Source: Phytoamicus setariae
GTDB taxonomy: Bacteria; Pseudomonadota; Alphaproteobacteria; Rhizobiales; Rhizobiaceae
DNA length: 64,000 nucleotides
Direction of reading: 5' to 3'
Assembly (NCBI RefSeq): GCF_016722925.1
Contig: NZ_JAEQNC010000003.1
Span: 434,001-498,000 of the forward strand
Shown: positions 26,727 to 36,408 of the stretch, in pieces
Layout: every line of letters starts with the position of its first letter
Position numbering within the stretch: the first letter of the stretch is position 1
Program-made: the position numbers and the translations under genes
Notes under the pieces: model-generated
Seen by the model: only the letters and a program-made list of their open reading frames with translations
What the model was told of the DNA's origin: nothing
Database searches by the model: none

Positions 26727-29700
26727 CTATGCCTTCTTCTTGTTGCGCGACAGCAATTCGCGGACCAGCGCATCGTCCACCCTGCCCGTTGGCTCCTGGC
26801 CCACGGACTTCTGGAACGCCTTGATCGCCGTGACGGTTTTCTTGCCCAACTCGCCATCCGGCGTGCCGGCGTCGAAACCGCTGTTGTTGAGGATCGCCTG
26901 AATGTTGCGGATCGCCCGCTTCATGTCGATCGTCGCCGTGGTATTGGCCTTGGCGACCCATTCGTCGGGCGCGACGGCACTGTTGGCCGTATCGTCGAGC
27001 GGGCGCGGCTTCCAGAGCTCGAACTTCGCCTTGGCGCTCTTCAGTTGCTCTGGCTTCAAGGCGTTGGCAATCTCGTCGCGCTTCTGCGCCGCATCCTGAT
27101 CGCCCTGCTTGGCTGCTACGGCGAACCACTTGTAGGACTCCTCGAGATCCTGGGGGACCCCATTGCCGCGCGCATAAAGGATCGCCAGATTGAACTGGCT
27201 GTCGCGGACATTCAGTTCGGCCGCCTCACGGAACCAGCGGACCGCCTCGTCGAAGTTGGCGGTGCCCGCTGCGCCCGTGGCATTGAGCACAGCAAGGTTG
27301 TGCATGGCACTGGCATTGCCCTTTTGCGACGCCGACAAATAGAGCGCCTTGGCCTTCTGCAAGTCGCGGCTCAGTCCGGTACCCTTCTCGTAGAAATTCG
27401 CGAGCCGGTACTCGGCGGGCGCAAGTCCCTTGTCCGCGGCAAGCTGATACCACTTGGCCGCTTCGGCCAGATCGATCTTCGTGCCGCGTCCATCGGTAAA
27501 GCGCGAGCCGATTTCGAAATAGGCGAGCGCATCGCCTTTTTTCGCCGCCTCGACCAGCGAGGCAGGCTGCAATCCGGCAGGCAGCACTGGTGGCGCCATC
27601 GGCTCAGCGGATGAGAGATCAGCCGTATCCGCAGCAACCGCCGCCTGGGCGCCATCCGCCGCATCAGCGCCTTCGCTCTCCGCCAGCTTGGGTGAGGCGA
27701 TCGTTTCCGGTTCGCTATCCTCTGACTTTTCGACAACGGGCTTTTCGGCAACGGGCTTTTCGAGCACGGCAGCCTGATCGGCGTTTTCAGCCGGAGTCAT
27801 CAGCTTTTCCGTGCCGGTTTCCATTGGTGTTACTGCAGGCGAAGAATCAACCACCGCCTCGTCGACGGAATTGTCGGCGCCCGCTGTTGCAGCCACGACG
27901 GGATCGGCCACGCCTTCGGCGGTCGAGTTCTCGTTGGTCGGCAGGCTGATCGCTGGCTGGACAGCATTCTGAGCCTCGGCCTGCCGGCCCTTGATCAGAT
28001 TGGAGACCAGCGGGTAGGACATAACGACCAGCAGGACGGCGGCGGCGGCAAGCACTATCGGCCGGCGGGCTTCACCGGCTCCGCTGAACAGCGACTTCGA
28101 CTCCTTAGCAGGCCTGGTGGCCGACATTGCGGCCGGCTGGACGAATTTCTGGGCGCCGGCTTCCTGAGCGGCGGCCTGGGCGGCACGGCGAGCAGCAGCG
28201 ATGACATCGGCCTGTGCGGGCCTAGCGCCTGTTCCAGCCTGATTCTGGCCGGCACGAACCTTTTCCATGATTTTCTTGACGTCCGGTACACCCGAGCCGG
28301 GCTCAAGCAGCAAGCTGCTTTCTTCGGAAATCAGCATGTCGCCCGGATCGAGTGCAGGCGCGGGGTCGACGGACACGCGCGCGGTCTCGACGGCTTTCTC
28401 CCTCTTGGCGGGCTTAAGCCGTGCGGCAAGACCCGCGATCAGGCTCTTGGACGCCGGCTTCTGCTTTTCGAGGGGAGCGGAAATGGCATCAATTGCGTCT
28501 TCGGTGATATCGGCCTCTGCCGCCGCGTCGAGCAGATCTGGCTCATGCAGCACTTCCACCTTCGGATTTTCGGGCGCACGACGAACGGATTGGGGCTCAA
28601 GTACAGCTGTTGCTGCCGAAAAATCGGGTTGGGCCGCTCTTGGCATCGGCGACGGCTGGTAATCCGGCGCCCGATGCGACTGTACTTCCATGTGCGATCC
28701 GCCGAAATCGTCGAGGCGGCCGGCAATCTGAACCAGAGTCTCGTGCAGCGCAGAAAAAGTCTCCGCCGTGCGTTCTTCGCTCGAACGGGTATGGGCCTCC
28801 AGCGCCCGAAGGTCCTCGGCCAAACCGGCTAGCGCCGAGATTTCCGCATGATCAATTTGACCAACACCGATGCCGGTGCGCGAATAGGCTTCGACGACCG
28901 CTTCGGCGGCCTGACGGGCTGCCTCGACGATAAACTCGTCCGAGGATGCAATGTAATCCTCGATGGCCGTGCGACCCATGAAACCGTCGGGAAGCGCATT
29001 CTCGCCGGTCGGCTTGTTCATCAGGCCGGAAAGGTTGGCTATTTGTCGTTCAAGGTTTTGCAGGGCGTTGGTGTCGGCTGCGGGTGCGCCGACAGTTTCA
29101 TCCAGGCGAGAGGCAATTTCAGAAAGCCGGCTTTCGAGCCTCGACATTGCTGTCAGGTCGGCCATGGCAAGCGGTGGTGTTTCGCTCGGCAATTCGAATT
29201 CGCCGATCTGCCGCGACAACGCCTCCAGGCGTGCCATCAGGGCATCGGTCTGGTTGCCGCCGAGACCGTCGATCTTGCGGGAAATGTCGGCGAGGTGGTT
29301 CGAAACGTCTGGCGCCTGCGTTTCGCGAAAGTTGCGTTCGATGAGCGTGGAAAGGTGGCCGATCCGTTCTTCGAGTTTCTGGGCAGCGTCTTCCGCCGCC
29401 AATTCCTCGATGCGCTGGGTCAGCGCCTCGATGCGTTCCGCGATGTGGCTCTCCGGCGCAGGCTGCGGCAGCGCGTTGATGTGCTCGGCAAGTTCGCCGA
29501 TGCGGCCTTCAAGCCGGCGCAATGCGCTGCTGTCGACAGCAGACGCGCTCTGGCTGGCACTTGCAGCGATGGCCCGGCTGATTTCATCGAGCCGTCCATC
29601 GAGACCGGCAAACTGGTGGCTGAGATCCGACTTGTCATGGACGTCGCGGCCAATGGTCTCGATAGCGCCCGCAAGCGCCATCAACTTGTCTTCCAGTGAG

Positions 29701-30437
29701 CGGACGGCGGGCGCGGCGTTCAACTCGCCCAGACCGGACTTGATGCCATCTATCCGCCAGGCGAGCTGGATCAACTCCTCGCGCAGCTGCTCCGGATCGA
29801 ACGCGGCCACAAGAGTAGCCTCCGTGCGGTCCCAGCGATGCTCCAGATGGCGGACGCTTTCCTCACGTGCGAGGCCAGCTGTCATCATCCTGAGTTCTTC
29901 GAGATCGGCGCGCAATTCCGGCAGGCCCTGCATGCGTGTATCGCCGAGCCGCTCGACACTGTCGCCGAGCCTGGCAATGTCGTCACGCAACGATTCCACG
30001 CCGCCGGATGCCGCGCTGCTGCGAAGGCTGCGCATGTCACTGCGAATTTCGCTGAGATCGTGGGCCAGCGCGTCGCTGGCGTCGTGGCGGATTTCGCCCC
30101 GCAACGCCTGAAGTGTCGCGGCAATATCGGCGAGCGCGCCTGAATGGTCTACGCGGGATGGTTCGTTGACGGGTGTCTGATGACGCATTTCCGGTTCGTG
30201 GCGCGGCGAACGATCCATCGCTGCCGCAACCCGTTCGCGCGCGCCGCCCAATGCCCGTTGGCGCTCCATGATTTCGCCGAGTGGATCGGCCTTGACTGGC
30301 GAGGGTCGCAGTTGCGCTTGCTTGCGCTCGCTGACCAACCCCTGGATGCGCGCTTCCAACCCTTCGATGGTCCTGTTGAGTTGGTCCAGTGAAGTCTTGC
30401 CGCCGTAGTTCGGGGTATTCGATCGTGATCCGTTCAT
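26727..30437 (-). CDS. PodJ-like polar organelle development/localisation protein
   Basis: A 1236-residue protein with the domain order of Caulobacter PodJ and rhizobial PodJ1. It has a long cytoplasmic part rich in coiled coil (to about residue 700, many SRLESRLSEIASRLDE-like heptads), one membrane segment at about residues 790-812 (RPIVLAAAAVLLVVMSYPLV), a Pro/Glu-rich periplasmic linker, four Sel1-like repeats at about 955-1125, and a C-terminal peptidoglycan-binding domain at about 1160-1236 (IQAILNNSGFDAGTPDGELGKKTVTAIKAFQKSVG). PodJ homologues organise the old pole and the polarity switch in cells with asymmetric division. No neighbouring gene is obviously linked. Confidence 0.85.
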   Translation of the reverse strand: MNGSRSNTPNYGGKTSLDQLNRTIEGLEARIQGLVSERKQAQLRPSPVKADPLGEIMERQRALGGARERVAAAMDRSPRHEPEMRHQTPVNEPSRVDHSGALADIAATLQALRGEIRHDASDALAHDLSEIRSDMRSLRSSAASGGVESLRDDIARLGDSVERLGDTRMQGLPELRADLEELRMMTAGLAREESVRHLEHRWDRTEATLVAAFDPEQLREELIQLAWRIDGIKSGLGELNAAPAVRSLEDKLMALAGAIETIGRDVHDKSDLSHQFAGLDGRLDEISRAIAASASQSASAVDSSALRRLEGRIGELAEHINALPQPAPESHIAERIEALTQRIEELAAEDAAQKLEERIGHLSTLIERNFRETQAPDVSNHLADISRKIDGLGGNQTDALMARLEALSRQIGEFELPSETPPLAMADLTAMSRLESRLSEIASRLDETVGAPAADTNALQNLERQIANLSGLMNKPTGENALPDGFMGRTAIEDYIASSDEFIVEAARQAAEAVVEAYSRTGIGVGQIDHAEISALAGLAEDLRALEAHTRSSEERTAETFSALHETLVQIAGRLDDFGGSHMEVQSHRAPDYQPSPMPRAAQPDFSAATAVLEPQSVRRAPENPKVEVLHEPDLLDAAAEADITEDAIDAISAPLEKQKPASKSLIAGLAARLKPAKREKAVETARVSVDPAPALDPGDMLISEESSLLLEPGSGVPDVKKIMEKVRAGQNQAGTGARPAQADVIAAARRAAQAAAQEAGAQKFVQPAAMSATRPAKESKSLFSGAGEARRPIVLAAAAVLLVVMSYPLVSNLIKGRQAEAQNAVQPAISLPTNENSTAEGVADPVVAATAGADNSVDEAVVDSSPAVTPMETGTEKLMTPAENADQAAVLEKPVAEKPVVEKSEDSEPETIASPKLAESEGADAADGAQAAVAADTADLSSAEPMAPPVLPAGLQPASLVEAAKKGDALAYFEIGSRFTDGRGTKIDLAEAAKWYQLAADKGLAPAEYRLANFYEKGTGLSRDLQKAKALYLSASQKGNASAMHNLAVLNATGAAGTANFDEAVRWFREAAELNVRDSQFNLAILYARGNGVPQDLEESYKWFAVAAKQGDQDAAQKRDEIANALKPEQLKSAKAKFELWKPRPLDDTANSAVAPDEWVAKANTTATIDMKRAIRNIQAILNNSGFDAGTPDGELGKKTVTAIKAFQKSVGQEPTGRVDDALVRELLSRNKKKA

Positions 30438-30849
30438 GTCACCAGCCCGCTCGATCTGCTCTGCCGAACTGTGTTTCCGGCATGTTTACTCCGGATGGCT
30501 GTCTTCTGGCCGCACTCCGGACGTGCTGCGTCGCTTCCCATTAACAGCTCAGACTTTCGTCAGGCTGTTGTATCGATGCCACTTCCGGAGGCGCGCAAAA
30601 CCTTAACCGCACCCGCTTTTCATTAACGAGTTTTTACAAATCGTGGTAAACAAGCCGTTAACCCAGCCGAAGAATCTTTTAATTTCTTCAGTTTGCGACA
30701 CCATTTTTCACGCTAGAACCGACATTATGCGGCGCCCACCGGTTGCCGGGCGGCGAACCAAAGAATTCAAGTGTTTTTGACGTTTACGCAAACGTCAATA
30801 TTTTGTATTATTGACCGGAACGATTTCGGCTTGGGTAAGGAGAGTCTGC
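30438..30849. other. 412-bp divergent intergenic region between podJ-like gene and fad operon
   Basis: The half nearer the PodJ-like gene should carry its promoter but shows no clear motif. The right end has the fad promoter and dyad (listed separately), and AAGGAGAG precedes the fadE start. The middle is AT-rich relative to its surroundings, with no small gene visible. Confidence 0.6.
30777..30804 (+). promoter_or_regulatory. fad operon promoter with overlapping dyad operator
   Basis: TTGACGTTT (30777-30785) and AAACGTCAA (30790-30798) form perfect 9-bp arms around ACGC. The left arm doubles as a -35 (TTGACG), and TATTTT at 30799-30804 gives a 16-bp spacer. This lies 46 bp upstream of fadE. 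The dyad is of the general TTGACGT...ACGTCAA type reported for MerR- and TetR-family regulators of acyl-CoA catabolism in proteobacteria; the actual regulator is not in this window. Confidence 0.7.
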
Positions 30850-32643
30850 ATGCCCGTTTACAAGGCACCGGTTGAAGATACGCTGTTTGTTCTTAACGAT
30901 GTCCTCGGCATCGAGAAATTCAACAACCTTCCCGGTTTTGCCGAAGTTATGCCCGACCTGCTTGAAGCAATTGTGGGCGAAGCAGCCAAAATCTCCGAGG
31001 AGGTGTTCTTTCCACTCAACCTTTCCGGCGATCAGCAGGGCTGCGTCCGCCGTGACGACGGCTCTGTCGACGTGCCCAACGGCTTCAAGCAAGCCTATGA
31101 CCAATATTGCGCTGGCGGCTGGAGCGGGCTTTCGGTGCCGGAAGCGTTCGGCGGCCAGGGCCTGCCCTATACGCTGCACACTGCCGTGGGCGAATATATG
31201 TCCGCAGCCAACATGGCGCTGATGATGTATCCGGGCCTCACCAACGGTGCGATTGCGGCGATCCTGGTGCACGGTTCCGAGGAGCAGAAGCAAACCTACC
31301 TCCCGAACATGGTTTCGGGCCTCTGGTCGGGCACCATGAACCTCACCGAACCCCATTGCGGCACCGACCTCGGCATGCTGCGCACCAGGGCCGTGCCGCA
31401 GTCGGACGGCAGCTACAAGATCACCGGCCAGAAGATCTTCATCTCGGCTGGCGAACACGGAATGACCGAAAACATCATCCATCTGGTGCTGGCGCGCATC
31501 GAAGGCGCGCCGGAAGGCACCAAGGGCATTTCGCTGTTCATCGTACCGAAATTCCTGCTCAACGCCGATGGCACGACTGGCAAGCGCAATGGCGTCACCT
31601 GCGGCGCGATCGAGCACAAGATGGGCATTCATGGCAACGCGACCTGCGTGCTCAACCATGACGAAGCTGTCGGCTATCTCATCGGCCAGGAGAACAAGGG
31701 CCTTGCAGCCATGTTCGTGATGATGAACGAAGCGCGCCTTGGCGTCGGCCTGCAGGGGCTGGCTGTGTCGGAAGCGGCCTACCAGAACGCCGCCAACTAT
31801 GCCCGCGAGCGCATCCAGGGCCGTTCGCTGACCGGCCCCAAGCAACCTGACAAACCAGCCGATCCGATCATCGTGCATGCCGACGTCCGTCGCACGCTGA
31901 TGCAGATCCGCTCGATCAACGAGGCCGGCCGGGCCTTCATGCTGTATACGGCGCTGCAATCCGACATCGCCCACCGCTCGCCGGATGCGAGCGAACGCCA
32001 GAAGGCAGAGGATATCCTGTCGATCATGACGCCGATCCTCAAGGGCGTGATGACCGATCGCGGCTTCGAAAATGCAGTGCAGGCCCAACAGATGTTTGGC
32101 GGCCACGGCTATATCGAAGAAAACGGCATGAGCCAGTATGTGCGCGATGCGCGCATCGCCATGCTTTACGAAGGTGCCAACGGCGTCCAGGCAATGGATC
32201 TCGTCGGCCGCAAGCTCGCCGCCAATGGCGGCCGCGCCGCGATGGCCGTGTTCAAGGAAATCGGCGATTTTTGCGAGGAAAACCGCAATAACGAACGTCT
32301 TGCCCCCTTCACCAAGGCCATCAAGAAGGGCTTGAACGACCTGCAAGCCGCCACCATGTGGTTCATGAGCAATGCCATGGCCAAGCCCGACAATGCCGGC
32401 GCCGGCGCAACCGACTACATGCACCTGTTCGGTCTGGTCATCCTCGGCTTCATGTGGGGCAAGACCGCCAAGGCCGCTCTGGAGAAGCAGGATGCCGGCG
32501 ACGCCCGCACGGAATTCCTTGTCAACAAGCTGTTGACCGCCAGGTTCTACATGGAGCGGATGATGCCGGAAACCGCCTTCCGCAAGGCCCGTATCGAAGC
32601 GGGCGCAGATAGCGTCATGGCGCTTGCGGCGGATGCGTTTTGA
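30850..32643 (+). CDS. Acyl-CoA dehydrogenase with C-terminal extension (fatty acid beta-oxidation)
   Basis: A 597-residue flavoprotein catalysing the first step of beta-oxidation. It has the long form of acyl-CoA dehydrogenase: an N-terminal extension (VYKAPVEDTLFVLNDVLGIEKFNNLPGF), central domains (MNLTEPHCGTDLGMLRTRAVPQSDGSYKITGQKIFISAGEH), the helical domain with the flavin-binding QMFGGHGYIEENGMSQYVRDARIAMLYEGANGVQAMDLVGRKL, and the C-terminal dehydrogenase_C-like extension. It heads the operon with thiolase and multifunctional FadB-like genes. An ATG at 30850 with AAGGAGAG upstream is the start. Confidence 0.94.
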   Translation: MPVYKAPVEDTLFVLNDVLGIEKFNNLPGFAEVMPDLLEAIVGEAAKISEEVFFPLNLSGDQQGCVRRDDGSVDVPNGFKQAYDQYCAGGWSGLSVPEAFGGQGLPYTLHTAVGEYMSAANMALMMYPGLTNGAIAAILVHGSEEQKQTYLPNMVSGLWSGTMNLTEPHCGTDLGMLRTRAVPQSDGSYKITGQKIFISAGEHGMTENIIHLVLARIEGAPEGTKGISLFIVPKFLLNADGTTGKRNGVTCGAIEHKMGIHGNATCVLNHDEAVGYLIGQENKGLAAMFVMMNEARLGVGLQGLAVSEAAYQNAANYARERIQGRSLTGPKQPDKPADPIIVHADVRRTLMQIRSINEAGRAFMLYTALQSDIAHRSPDASERQKAEDILSIMTPILKGVMTDRGFENAVQAQQMFGGHGYIEENGMSQYVRDARIAMLYEGANGVQAMDLVGRKLAANGGRAAMAVFKEIGDFCEENRNNERLAPFTKAIKKGLNDLQAATMWFMSNAMAKPDNAGAGATDYMHLFGLVILGFMWGKTAKAALEKQDAGDARTEFLVNKLLTARFYMERMMPETAFRKARIEAGADSVMALAADAF

Positions 32644-32663
32644 GATAAAGCTAATGGCAAAGA

Positions 32664-32844
32664 GCCTCCTCATCCGGCCCCTCGGGCCACCTTCTCCCCG
32701 TTGGGGAGAAGAGATAACCCGTTGAACCTGCCCAGCAAACCGTGCTGAGCCGAACAAGACGATGCCGGTTGGCGGCGCACGCGAAGCAACCTCCCTCTTC
32801 TCCCCAGCGGGGAGAAGTCGGCCCGAAGGGTCGGATGAGGAGGC
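32664..32844. repeat. RIME-type palindromic intergenic repeat inside the fad operon
   Basis: The ends are inverted: GCCTCCTCATCCGGCCC at the left with GGGTCGGATGAGGAGGC at the right, and inner arms around TTCTCCCC/GGGGAGAA, each itself hairpin-forming. Sequences of this kind (CCTCATCCGGCC ... CTTCTCCCC) are abundant rhizobial intergenic palindromes. It fills most of the fadE-fadA gap and may fold in the mRNA and alter expression downstream. I saw no second copy in the window. Confidence 0.8.
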
Positions 32845-32898
32845 ACTCCGTGACGAGTAATTTGAATTGGGCACCCCAGTGCCAAAGGGAGAAGAAGC

Positions 32899-34107
32899 AT
32901 GACCGAGGCCTATATCTACGACCACGTCCGCACGCCGCGCGGCCGTGGCAAGAAGGATGGATCGCTACACGAGGTGCCGCCCGTGCGCCTGGCCGCCCAT
33001 ACGCTCGAATGGATCCGTGATCGCAACGGTCTCGACACCAGCACTGTCGACGACATCATCTTCGGCTGCGTCGATCCGGTCATGGAAGCGGGCTCGGTGA
33101 TACCGCGTGCTGCCGCCTTCGAAGCCGGCTATTCCAACCGTGCACCGGGCATGCAGATCTCCCGCTTCTGCGCCTCTGGTCTAGACGCCGTCAACCTGGC
33201 AGCCGCCAAGGTGGCGCAAGGCGCCGACGACATCATCATTGCCGGCGGCGTCGAATCCATGAGCCGTGTCGGCATGGGCATGTCGGGCGGTGCCTGGCCG
33301 GTCGATCCATCGGTCGCGGTGCCGGCCTATTTCATGCCGCAGGGCGTATCCGCCGACCTGATCGCCACTAAATACGGCTTCACCCGCGACGATGTCGATG
33401 CCTATGCCGTCGAGAGCCAGAAGCGCGCCGCCAATTCCTGGGCGAACGGCTATTTCAACAAATCGGTGGTGCCCGTGAAGGACATCAACGGCATGACCAT
33501 CCTCGACCGTGACGAGCACATGCGGCCGACGACCGATATGCAGGCGCTCGCGGCGCTGCAGCCCTCCTTCACGATGATGGGCGAGATGGGCGGATTCGAC
33601 GCGGTGGCGATCCAAGCGCATCCCGACGTCGAGCGGATCAACTATGTCCATCATGCCGGCAATTCCTCCGGCATCGTCGATGGCGCGGCAGCCGTGCTGA
33701 TCGGCTCCAAGGCCGGCGGCGAGAGCATGGGGATCAAGCCGCGCGCCCGCATCCGGGCGATCGCCAATATCGGTTCAGAGCCGGCGCTGATGCTGACCGG
33801 CCCGGTGGACGTGACCGAAAAGCTGCTCAAGCGTGCGGGCATGCAGATGTCCGACATCGATCTGTTCGAGCTCAATGAAGCGTTCGCGGCGGTCGTACTG
33901 CGATACATGCAGGCTTTCGACATCCCGCACGACAAGATCAACGTCAATGGCGGCGCCATCGCCATGGGCCATCCGCTCGGCGCCACCGGCGCCATGATTC
34001 TCGGCACCGTGCTCGACGAGCTGGAACGTCGCGGCCTGTCCACCGCCCTGGTGACGCTGTGCATCGGCGCCGGCATGGGCACCGCCACCATCATCGAACG
34101 CGTTTGA
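32899..34107 (+). CDS. fadA: Acetyl-CoA acetyltransferase / 3-ketoacyl-CoA thiolase
   Basis: A 402-residue thiolase for the last step of beta-oxidation. The acylated cysteine is C91 (QISRFCASGLDAVNLAAAKV), with GGVESMSRVGMG, the NEAFAAVVLRYMQAF motif, the catalytic histidine in NGGAIAMGHPLGATGAMI and the second cysteine in TLCIGAGMGTATIIERV. It is 255 bp after the acyl-CoA dehydrogenase gene with a palindromic repeat in between, and 17 bp before the FadB-like gene. GGGAGAAGAAGC precedes the ATG. Confidence 0.94.
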   Translation: MTEAYIYDHVRTPRGRGKKDGSLHEVPPVRLAAHTLEWIRDRNGLDTSTVDDIIFGCVDPVMEAGSVIPRAAAFEAGYSNRAPGMQISRFCASGLDAVNLAAAKVAQGADDIIIAGGVESMSRVGMGMSGGAWPVDPSVAVPAYFMPQGVSADLIATKYGFTRDDVDAYAVESQKRAANSWANGYFNKSVVPVKDINGMTILDRDEHMRPTTDMQALAALQPSFTMMGEMGGFDAVAIQAHPDVERINYVHHAGNSSGIVDGAAAVLIGSKAGGESMGIKPRARIRAIANIGSEPALMLTGPVDVTEKLLKRAGMQMSDIDLFELNEAFAAVVLRYMQAFDIPHDKINVNGGAIAMGHPLGATGAMILGTVLDELERRGLSTALVTLCIGAGMGTATIIERV

Positions 34108-34124
34108 GTTTTCTGGAGAGAGAT

Positions 34125-36335
34125 ATGACCTACACGAATTTCACTCTGGAAACGGACGCCGACGGTTTCGCCCTCCTCACCTGGGACATGCCCGGCAAAT
34201 CGATGAATGTCTTCACCATGGAGGTGATGGACGAGATCGATGCGATCGTCGACCAGGTCGTCGCCGACGCCGCTGTCAAGGGCGTGGTCTTTGCGTCGGG
34301 CAAGGCTGCGTTTTCGGGCGGCGCCGACCTCACCATGCTGAAGGCAATGTTCTCGATGATCGAGAGCGAGCGCGCGAGCGATCCCGAAGGCGCGACCAAG
34401 AGGCTGTTCGATGCCGCTGGCCGCATGAGTTGGCTGTGGCGCAAGATCGAAACCTGCGGCAAGCCGTGGGTTGCCGCGATCAACGGCACCTGCATGGGTG
34501 GCGCGACCGAACTCGCCATGGCCTGCCATGCGCGCGTCGCGTCCAACGCCAAGTCGGTCAAGATCGCATTGCCTGAGGTCAAGGTCGGCATCTTCCCGGG
34601 CGCGGGCGGTACCCAGCGTATGCCCCGCCTCATCAACACGCAGGATGCGCTGCAGATCATGACCACCGGCCAGGATCTCACCCCGTCGCGCGCCAAGGCT
34701 CTCGGTCTCATCAATGAGGTCGTGGAGCCCGACCAACTGATCCCGGCTGCCAAAGCGCTGCTCAAGGCTGGCGTCGATCCGGTCGCGCCTTGGGACAAAA
34801 AAGGGTTCAAGGCACCGGGCGGGACGATCTGGTCGCCGCAGGGCGTGCAACTGTTCTCGGCGGCCAATGCCATTCTGCGCCGCGAGACCAACATGAATTA
34901 CCCCGGTGCGCACACCATCCTCAAATGCGTCTATGAGGGTCTGCAGGTGCCATTCGACACGGCGCTCAGGATCGAGCAGCGCTATTTCACCGCGATCCTG
35001 CAGACCACCGAAGCCTATTCGATGATCCGCTCGCTGTTCGTGTCGATGCAGGAACTCGGCAAGGGCGCACGCCGTCCGGCCAATATTGCGCCGACCAAGT
35101 TCACCAAGGTCGGCATCATTGGCGCAGGCTTCATGGGCGCCGGCATCGCCTACGTCACTGCCAAGGCCGGCATCCCGGTGGTGCTGATCGACCGTGACCA
35201 GGCCGCCGCCGACAAGGGCAAGGCCCATTCCGAGGAACTGGTCAAGGCGGCGATTGCCAAGGGCAGATCGACCCAGGAACAGGGCGCTCAGCTGCTGTCA
35301 CTGATCACAGCAACGCCGGATTACGGCCAGCTTTCCGATGCCGACCTCGTTATCGAGGCCGTGTTCGAGGATCGAGGCATCAAGAAGGTGGTGACCGAAG
35401 CCGTCGAGGCGGTGTTGCCCGCTGGCTCGATCTACGCCTCCAACACCTCTACGCTGCCGATCTCCGGCCTGGCCGAGAATTCCAAGCGGCCGGATCAGTT
35501 CGTCGGCGTACATTTCTTCTCGCCGGTCGACAGGATGGGGCTGGTTGAAGTCATTCTCGGTGAAAAAACCGGGGAGAAGGCGATTGCCGTCGCGCTCGAT
35601 TATGCCGCGGCGATCAAGAAAACGCCGATCGTCGTCAACGACACGCGCGGGTTCTATGTCAACCGCTGCGTCTTCCGCTACATCGACGAAGCCTATGACA
35701 TGCTCGCCGAAGGCATCCCGGCGATCATGATCGAGAATGCGGCGAAATTCGCCGGCATGCCGGTCGGCCCTCTGTCGCTCAACGACGAGGTGGCCATCGA
35801 CCTGTCCTACAAGATCATGAAGGCCTCGATCAACGATCTCGGGGAAGCCTCAGTCAAAAAGCATCACATGGCGCTGATCGACAAGATGGTCAACGAGCTC
35901 GGTCGCCTGGGCCGCAAGAACCAGAAGGGCTTTTACGACTATCCGCCCAAGCCGGCGAAGAAGTCGCTGTGGCCCGGCCTGAAGGATCTCTATCCGCAGA
36001 AGAAACCGGAAGACGTGGATTTCGCCGAACTCAAGCAGCGCCTGCTGGTGACCATCGCGCTGGAGGCTGCCCGCACGGTCGAGGAAGGCATCGTCACCGA
36101 TCCGCGCGAGGCCGACGTCGGCTCGATCCTCGGCTTCGGCTTTGCACCCTATACCGGCGGCACATTGAGCTACATCGACGGCATGGGCGTGAAGACTTTT
36201 GTCGCGCTCTGCGAGACGCTTGCCGGCAAATACGGCGAGCATTTCGCCCCGACGCCGCTGCTCAAGGACATGGCCGCCAAGGGCGACACGTTCTACAAGC
36301 GCTTCGACCCCTATGCGGCGAAGAAGGCCGCCTGA
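34125..36335 (+). CDS. Multifunctional enoyl-CoA hydratase / 3-hydroxyacyl-CoA dehydrogenase (FadB/FadJ-like)
   Basis: A 736-residue fusion enzyme. The N-terminal crotonase domain (to about residue 300) has the oxyanion-hole segment FASGKAAFSGGADLTMLKAM and the catalytic region MGGATELAMACHARVASNAKSVKIALPEVKVGIFPGAGGTQR. The 3-hydroxyacyl-CoA dehydrogenase part begins VGIIGAGFMGAGIAYVTAKAGIPVVLID (NAD-binding, about residue 328), followed by ASNTSTLPISGLAENSKRPDQFVGVHFFSPVDRM and the C-terminal 3HCDH domains. ATG 34125 with GGAGAGAG upstream is the start. Third gene of the fad operon. Confidence 0.95.
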   Translation: MTYTNFTLETDADGFALLTWDMPGKSMNVFTMEVMDEIDAIVDQVVADAAVKGVVFASGKAAFSGGADLTMLKAMFSMIESERASDPEGATKRLFDAAGRMSWLWRKIETCGKPWVAAINGTCMGGATELAMACHARVASNAKSVKIALPEVKVGIFPGAGGTQRMPRLINTQDALQIMTTGQDLTPSRAKALGLINEVVEPDQLIPAAKALLKAGVDPVAPWDKKGFKAPGGTIWSPQGVQLFSAANAILRRETNMNYPGAHTILKCVYEGLQVPFDTALRIEQRYFTAILQTTEAYSMIRSLFVSMQELGKGARRPANIAPTKFTKVGIIGAGFMGAGIAYVTAKAGIPVVLIDRDQAAADKGKAHSEELVKAAIAKGRSTQEQGAQLLSLITATPDYGQLSDADLVIEAVFEDRGIKKVVTEAVEAVLPAGSIYASNTSTLPISGLAENSKRPDQFVGVHFFSPVDRMGLVEVILGEKTGEKAIAVALDYAAAIKKTPIVVNDTRGFYVNRCVFRYIDEAYDMLAEGIPAIMIENAAKFAGMPVGPLSLNDEVAIDLSYKIMKASINDLGEASVKKHHMALIDKMVNELGRLGRKNQKGFYDYPPKPAKKSLWPGLKDLYPQKKPEDVDFAELKQRLLVTIALEAARTVEEGIVTDPREADVGSILGFGFAPYTGGTLSYIDGMGVKTFVALCETLAGKYGEHFAPTPLLKDMAAKGDTFYKRFDPYAAKKAA

Positions 36336-36408
36336 GCGATCGGGCGGTTCACAAATGGATCAATGATGCAATGCGGGTGCCGTTGGCGCTCCGCATTGCC
36401 GGCCTGGG

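Noticed and set aside
30808-32925. 705-residue minus-strand frame over the acyl-CoA dehydrogenase
   Set aside because: Exact antisense of a conserved flavoprotein; no protein family features.
33651-35228. 525-residue minus-strand frame over thiolase and FadB
   Set aside because: Antisense of two strongly conserved enzymes; composition dominated by Arg, His and Gly.
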